This document shows positions 4,978-8,952 of a stretch of DNA of 8,952 nucleotides, piece after piece (positions within the stretch are counted from its first letter, which is position 1; each line of letters opens with the position of its first letter). This stretch comes from Candidatus Bathyarchaeota archaeon. Lineage in GTDB: Archaea; Thermoproteota; Bathyarchaeia; Bathyarchaeales; DTEX01. The stretch lies in assembly GCA_021158305.1 (NCBI GenBank), contig JAGGUU010000137.1:1-8952 (forward strand). Reading direction: 5' to 3'. The notes under the pieces are model-generated. The model was not told the origin of the DNA, searched no databases, and saw only the letters and a program-made list of their open reading frames with translations. The position numbers and the translations under genes are program-made.

Positions 4978-5364
4978 TTGGAAAACATAAGGTTGGGGGA
5001 CCTCATCGGGAAGATCCTGGGGAGAAGGGAAGGGGAAAAGAGAGAAGATAAGTCTACATCTCCCCCAGAGTACCCCTTAAAGCCTCAAGCCTCAACTCCT
5101 CCGGAGAAGATTTACATTAAAGCTTGGGTGCTAAAGTCTCTGGAGGAATTAGACTCCATTAAAGACGAGGTTCTCTCAGGAAATATTATGATCCTAAGAC
5201 TCGGCAAGCTGGCGGAGAAGAACATGGAGGATGTGAAGAAGGCAGTTAATGAACTCTATGACTTCGTTCAGCAGATAAACGGAGATATCGCGCGGCTTGG
5301 AGAGGAACGCATCGTAGTGACTCCGCCATTCGTAAAGATATGGAGGAGAAAGACCTCTACTTAA
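4978..5364 (+). CDS. sepF: Cell division protein SepF (archaeal)
   Basis: 128 residues. The first ~17 residues (ENIRLGDLIGKILGRR) can form an amphipathic membrane-targeting helix, followed by a flexible Pro/Ser/Lys linker (18-43) and the SepF core (about 44-123): KIYIKAWVLKSLEELDSIKDEVLSGNIMILRLG and VKKAVNELYDFVQQINGDIARLGEERIVVTPPFVKI. In archaea with FtsZ, SepF is the membrane anchor of the FtsZ ring, so this organism presumably divides with FtsZ; no ftsZ is in the window. The TTG start at 4978 is set by the strong ribosome site AAGGAGA (4964-4970) at 7-base spacing; an ATG at 4970 is in another frame. Its end overlaps that of the convergent aCPSF1 gene by 8 bp. Confidence 0.92.
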   Translation: MENIRLGDLIGKILGRREGEKREDKSTSPPEYPLKPQASTPPEKIYIKAWVLKSLEELDSIKDEVLSGNIMILRLGKLAEKNMEDVKKAVNELYDFVQQINGDIARLGEERIVVTPPFVKIWRRKTST

Positions 5365-7270
5365 GTCGGATTGTCTCTAAGACCTCAGGGGCAATAGCGT
5401 TAGCTTTATACTTCTTAGCTAAGTAGTTAGCGAGGCTGGAACATTTAGACCTTTCACCATGGCACACAATAATATTCTCTGGCTTCGAGAGTTTACGCAA
5501 GTAGCTGATGATCTGCCGCCTATCAGAGTGCCCCGAGAAGCCCTCAACTGTATGAACCTCTAACTTACAGTTTATGACTTTAATCTTTCCTTCAGAGTTA
5601 ATTATGGAGACTTCGGGAATCCCCTTCTGCACCCTTCTACCCAGAGTGCCCTCAATCTGGTAGCTGACAAATATTATTGAGTTCCGTTTGTCAGGAGCTA
5701 GTTGCTGGAAATATTCTATTATTGGACCTCCTTCAAGCATTCCAGAAGTCGCAACTATTATGCTCGGCGGCCCCTCAATTATCTCCTCTCTAGCGCTGGG
5801 ATGCTCCACTATCGTGAAGTACTCGGATTCAAACGGATTCTCTCCCTGATTCAATATTGCATTACGTACTTCTCTGGATAGATACTCTGGATAGGCTGTA
5901 TGTATAGCGGTAGCTTCCGAAATCATCCCCTCAATGAAGACAGGCGCCTCCACAAGATCGCCTCTCTTCATGTACTCGTCGAGGATCAGCATGATTTCCT
6001 GAGCTCTACCCACAGCTGGGACGGGAATTAAGACTTTCCCATCACGCTTCAGCGTAGTGTTAATTATTGAAACCAGTCTCTTCTCAGCCTCGGTTCTTGA
6101 AGGCATCACATCCTCCGGCGCGCCATACGTACTCTCCGTTATGACTGTTTCAACCCTCGGAAAATTCGTGGATGCGGATTCAAGCAACATAGTCCTCCCG
6201 TACTTGAAGTCTCCAGTATAGACTATGTTATGGAGCCCCTCGCCTATATGCAGATGAATTATCGATGAACCTAATATGTGACCAGCATTATGAAGCGTGA
6301 GACGTATATCGGGCGCTATATCCGTAACTACGCCGTATCTCAGCGGTATGGTGTGTAGAACACTGCTCCGTACGTCTTTTTGATCGTATGGAAGCGGCAG
6401 ACCCTGCCTAGTTAAGACATCTAAATAATCCAGCTGAAGAAGCGTCATGAGGCTTAGATTAGGAATCGAGCAGTAAACCGGCCCATCATATCCATACTTG
6501 TATAGAAACGGAAGAAATCCGCAGTGATCCAGATGTGCATGACTTATAACCACCGCGTCTAGAGAGCCTAGATCGAACTGGCCAGCGTCGAAGCGGGGGA
6601 AGGCTTCAAAGGGCTTCGATGAGCCGGGATTGATTCCGCAGTCGAGAAGAACCTTGCTCTCCCTAGTCTCTACGAGAATCGCTGAGCGGCCGACCTCCCT
6701 AGCTCCGCCTAGCATCGTTATTCTCACATCTCCGACCTCATAAACCAGCGGCCTAAATATTCTCTCACCGACGTTCCTAAGGATCCTTCTTCTTTCCTTG
6801 CTCCTCGAATACATGGAGTGGCGTATATGAGCGATTATCTTAGACGTCATAGGCGGGCTTCTCAGCACACGCGGTATCCAATGCGTCTTCACAAGAATCT
6901 CCTGCAATGTTGTACCATTCTTTCCTATTACCAGCCCGGGCTTCTTAGCCTCTATAATCGCCTCTCCTAAGCTTGGGTCGAAGAGAACATTTGTTACCTC
7001 GGCCTCTGACGGAAGAATACTCATTATCATTTTTCTCGCTTCATCCTCATTTAGCCTTGCTTGAGGATCTGAACGTATGACTATCCTCTTCTTTATTATG
7101 CTGACAATGTCAGTTATCGCCCGATTATGCGTGATTCTAATCTCTGGCTTCATAGTATAGACTGCCAATGCTGGTCCTTCAAACTCAACCTTGGTGATCT
7201 CAGCGTCCTTTGGAAGATGCTCCAGCACCATCCTCCTTATCTCAGACTGCTTATTGCTGACTAAAGACAT
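5357..7270 (-). CDS. aCPSF1/FttA, KH-domain beta-CASP ribonuclease and transcription termination factor
   Basis: 637 residues, full length. Two N-terminal KH-like domains (about 1-70 and 71-150) include the GKNG loop (116-119). The metallo-beta-lactamase domain follows, with HAHLDH (H244, H246, D248, H249), NAGH (H331) and TGD (D354). The beta-CASP insertion starts at ESTYG (E379), contains ATSGML (507-512), and ends before GFSGHSD (H581) and CHGE (H604). All metal ligands are present, so it should be an active endonuclease/5' exonuclease. The family protein cuts nascent RNA at U-rich sites and ends transcription genome-wide in archaea. The ATG at 7270 is preceded by GGGGAGAG and lies 20 bp inside the proteasome beta gene, so the two form an operon. 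Its 3' end overlaps sepF by 8 bp in convergent orientation. Confidence 0.96.
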   Translation of the reverse strand: MSLVSNKQSEIRRMVLEHLPKDAEITKVEFEGPALAVYTMKPEIRITHNRAITDIVSIIKKRIVIRSDPQARLNEDEARKMIMSILPSEAEVTNVLFDPSLGEAIIEAKKPGLVIGKNGTTLQEILVKTHWIPRVLRSPPMTSKIIAHIRHSMYSRSKERRRILRNVGERIFRPLVYEVGDVRITMLGGAREVGRSAILVETRESKVLLDCGINPGSSKPFEAFPRFDAGQFDLGSLDAVVISHAHLDHCGFLPFLYKYGYDGPVYCSIPNLSLMTLLQLDYLDVLTRQGLPLPYDQKDVRSSVLHTIPLRYGVVTDIAPDIRLTLHNAGHILGSSIIHLHIGEGLHNIVYTGDFKYGRTMLLESASTNFPRVETVITESTYGAPEDVMPSRTEAEKRLVSIINTTLKRDGKVLIPVPAVGRAQEIMLILDEYMKRGDLVEAPVFIEGMISEATAIHTAYPEYLSREVRNAILNQGENPFESEYFTIVEHPSAREEIIEGPPSIIVATSGMLEGGPIIEYFQQLAPDKRNSIIFVSYQIEGTLGRRVQKGIPEVSIINSEGKIKVINCKLEVHTVEGFSGHSDRRQIISYLRKLSKPENIIVCHGERSKCSSLANYLAKKYKANAIAPEVLETIRLK

Positions 7271-7934
7271 GCCCTAGCTCTCCCCTTTTCTCACGCGGAG
7301 CTACTAACTTTAGTATTTTGTCTTTCTCTTCTACGCTGAGCTCCCGATAGCCGTTCTTGTCGATTATCGCGATATCTAAATCATCGCCTGTTGCAACATC
7401 TCTCTTCATGGCAGATCGTAGAGCCCGACACACTATTGAAAGAACCTCCTCCAAGGAGGAATTCTCTTTAAACCTTTCCTCGAGCACTCCATAAGCGATA
7501 GGTGAGCCTGAGCCTGTAGCGACATACTTCTCCTCAGTCACACTTCCGAATGGATCTATCGAGAATAAGTGAGGTCCGGAATCGTCGATTCCTCCGATTA
7601 TTATTCTAGCCATCAACGGGAAGAGACGATATGAGAAGAAGAGATTTGCAACTAAACGTGCAGCCGCACTTACAGGCATCGGTCTTCTCCTCTGCATGCG
7701 ATACATCTGAGCGTTTGCCTTCAAAGCTGCTACTGTCTTCTGTGCATCAGCCACGACTCCAGCGATGGTCATAGCTAGATAATCATCTATCTTGTAGACT
7801 TTCTTTCCCTTCTTATGTGCTATAAGAGACCCCATGGTTACTCTCGTATCTGAGGCTAGGATCACTCCTTCCCTGCTGACAGCACCTATCGTAGTTGTTC
7901 CTTTGAATACTAACTTGTCTATTCCTTCCAGCAT
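7251..7934 (-). CDS. psmB: 20S proteasome beta subunit (active, threonine protease)
   Basis: 227 residues from the ATG at 7934. After a 12-residue propeptide, self-cleavage at G-T in VFKG|TTTIGA exposes the catalytic Thr1. Asp17 (in DTRVT) and Lys33 (in KKGKKVYK) are in place, as are AGVVADAQ and GSGSPIAYG, so it is a catalytic beta subunit. With alpha subunits (not in this window) it forms the 20S core that degrades unfolded proteins delivered by AAA ATPases such as PAN. A TTG at 7940 (229 residues) is another possible start. I prefer the ATG because GGAG is 9 bases upstream of it and only 3 from the TTG, and a TATA-like box sits about 27 bp upstream. It shares its transcript with aCPSF1 and is divergent from the lipid gene egsA across about 220 bp. 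Confidence 0.96.
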   Translation of the reverse strand: MLEGIDKLVFKGTTTIGAVSREGVILASDTRVTMGSLIAHKKGKKVYKIDDYLAMTIAGVVADAQKTVAALKANAQMYRMQRRRPMPVSAAARLVANLFFSYRLFPLMARIIIGGIDDSGPHLFSIDPFGSVTEEKYVATGSGSPIAYGVLEERFKENSSLEEVLSIVCRALRSAMKRDVATGDDLDIAIIDKNGYRELSVEEKDKILKLVAPREKRGELGHVFSQQ

Positions 7935-7956
7935 CCGCAATTTCTCCGAGAATTAT

Positions 7957-7966
7957 CCATAAATGC
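7957..7966 (-). promoter_or_regulatory. TATA-like box near psmB
   Basis: GCATTTATGG on the minus strand is centred about 27 bp before the psmB ATG, allowing a near-leaderless mRNA. A second candidate, the 10-bp palindrome GATTTAAATC at 8020-8029, would instead give a leader of about 60 nt. The sequence alone does not decide between them. Confidence 0.35.
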
Positions 7967-8059
7967 TTGACTTGGCTGACAAGAGAGCAAAGTCTGAAGG
8001 AAATAATATGAGGATGTTAGATTTAAATCGTTCGGATGCTCAGTCCTAAAAACCTTAAA

Positions 8060-8101
8060 AAAAGACAAGTTTAAAATATTGTGGATGCTTAACTGTCTTT
8101 T
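8060..8101. repeat. 8-bp inverted repeat around a TATA-like element upstream of egsA
   Basis: AAAAGACA (8060-8067) and TGTCTTTT (8094-8101) are perfect inverted copies 26 bp apart. The TATA-like GTTTAAAATA lies between them at 8069-8078. It could be an operator or a weak RNA hairpin. Chance occurrence in AT-rich DNA is possible. Confidence 0.3.
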
Positions 8102-8159
8102 GCGGCATTCTCCTGAAGCATTAAAGAGATGAATATAGTTGGGCCTCAACCTTCACCGC

Positions 8160-8952
8160 ATGCGACTTCCAAGAGAGATAGTTGTGGGAAATGGAAGCCT
8201 CGAGCTAGTTGCTGAGATATGCAAGTCCCTTGGCTTCATAAAAAGCGCTTTAGTAATAACTGGGCCTAAGACCTTCCACATCGCTGGAGAGAAGGTACTG
8301 AATCTGTTGCGAGAAGAAGGCCTCGAAGTTCATTATTACATAGTTCCTTCACAATCTGCAACTCTACATGATGTAGAGGAGGCTGAGAGGGAAATACTGA
8401 AATATAAGCCTCAAGTGGTTCTTGGAGTAGGAGGCGGAACAAAAATAGATATCGCTAAACTGAGCTCAGCCCGTCGAGGAGTGCCTTTCGTAAGCATCCC
8501 TACAACGGCGTCACATGATAGCATGGCCAGCCCCTTCGCCTCGATAAAGAGCACGGGGAAGCCATACTCGATTAAGGCACAGTCTCCCATCGCCGTCATA
8601 GCTGACACTTCCATTATAATGAAGGCACCTTATCGGCTAACTGCAAGCGGCTGCGGAGACGTCATAGCTAAGATCACTTCAACCCGCGACTGGAAGATAG
8701 CGCACGAGAAGAAAAATGAGTACTACGCAGAGTACACTTCAAGCTTAGCCCTGATGAGCGCGGAGCATGTGATGGAGAATGCAGACATTATTAAGCCGGG
8801 ATCAGAGGAGGGTGTCAGGGTTCTCCTCGAGTCTCTTGTCAGCTGCGGCGTTGCAATGTGCATAGCTGGAACAAGCCGGCCGTGCAGCGGATCTGAACAT
8901 CTCTTCAGCCACGCCTTGGACGCCATAGCCCCCAATCATGGGCTTCATGGAG
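8160..8952 (+). CDS. egsA: sn-glycerol-1-phosphate dehydrogenase (3' partial)
   Basis: 264 residues are visible before the window ends, of about 350 in the family. The enzyme reduces dihydroxyacetone phosphate to sn-glycerol-1-phosphate with NAD(P)H, setting the archaeal stereochemistry of membrane lipids. Landmarks: the start MRLPREIVVGNG, the nucleotide-binding GVGGGTKIDIAK (89-100), IPTTASHDSMASPFASI (113-129), the metal ligand D167 in SGCGDVIAK, and SGSEHLFSHALD (243-254) followed by NHGLHG (259-264), giving the likely Zn ligands H247 and H263. The ATG at 8160 fits the family start. A TTG at 8139 is the only other in-frame start after a stop at 8136. There is no clear Shine-Dalgarno sequence. 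TATA-like elements lie at 8069-8078 and 8119-8127; the second gives a leader of about 10 nt. It is divergent from psmB. Confidence 0.94.
   Translation, partial: MRLPREIVVGNGSLELVAEICKSLGFIKSALVITGPKTFHIAGEKVLNLLREEGLEVHYYIVPSQSATLHDVEEAEREILKYKPQVVLGVGGGTKIDIAKLSSARRGVPFVSIPTTASHDSMASPFASIKSTGKPYSIKAQSPIAVIADTSIIMKAPYRLTASGCGDVIAKITSTRDWKIAHEKKNEYYAEYTSSLALMSAEHVMENADIIKPGSEEGVRVLLESLVSCGVAMCIAGTSRPCSGSEHLFSHALDAIAPNHGLHG

Noticed and set aside
7919..8149. 76-residue minus-strand ORF in the psmB-egsA intergenic region
   Set aside because: It covers candidate promoter elements and overlaps the psmB start; its composition does not look coding.
1..8952. CRISPR arrays, insertion sequences, phage or defence genes
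   Set aside because: No regularly spaced repeats, terminal inverted repeats with a transposase, or phage/defence domains were seen on either strand; the window is mainly conserved housekeeping genes.

Overview
The window is chromosomal DNA from an archaeon. The evidence is a partial glycerol-1-phosphate dehydrogenase (the archaeal lipid enzyme), an archaeal-type 20S proteasome beta subunit, the KH-containing beta-CASP termination factor aCPSF1/FttA, an LSm protein next to ribosomal protein eL37, archaeal uS10, and a tRNA-Ser(UGA) with a short intron at the canonical archaeal 37/38 site. TATA-like boxes lie about 26 bp before several start codons, which fits archaeal promoters and some leaderless mRNAs. 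SepF implies FtsZ-type division and argues against Sulfolobales-like Crenarchaeota. A Bathyarchaeia-like or other deep TACK lineage is my best guess; the window does not prove it.

Layout. 1-926 (+): two genes of unknown function, an extracytoplasmic protein with many N-glycosylation sequons (5' end outside the window) and a small multi-pass membrane protein. 927-1185: no convincing gene, T-rich tracts only. 1186-1347 (-): a candidate 53-residue basic protein. 1477-1580 (-): tRNA-Ser(UGA) with a 15-nt intron and encoded CCA. 1631-2557 (-): an inosine/uridine-type nucleoside hydrolase. 2658-3506 (+): a membrane site-2-protease-like metalloprotease with an N-terminal AN1 zinc finger. 3529-4325 (-): LSm, eL37 and uS10. 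4406-4912 (+): a PUA-domain protein of the MCT-1 type. 4978-5364 (+): SepF. 5357-7934 (-): proteasome beta followed by aCPSF1, with overlapping ends. 8160 to the window end (+): glycerol-1-phosphate dehydrogenase, cut by the edge.

How the genes fit together. From about 3.5 kb on, this is an information-processing and housekeeping cluster: translation (uS10, eL37, PUA/MCT-1, tRNA), RNA handling and transcription termination (LSm, aCPSF1), protein turnover (proteasome beta, membrane protease), cell division (SepF) and membrane lipid synthesis (EgsA). Genes are packed tightly, with a 20-bp overlap psmB/aCPSF1, an 8-bp convergent overlap sepF/aCPSF1, and divergent pairs on short intergenic regions. 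I see no CRISPR array, insertion sequence, phage gene or toxin/defence locus. The least explained parts are the first 1.4 kb: the sequon-rich protein, its membrane neighbour and the small basic ORF.
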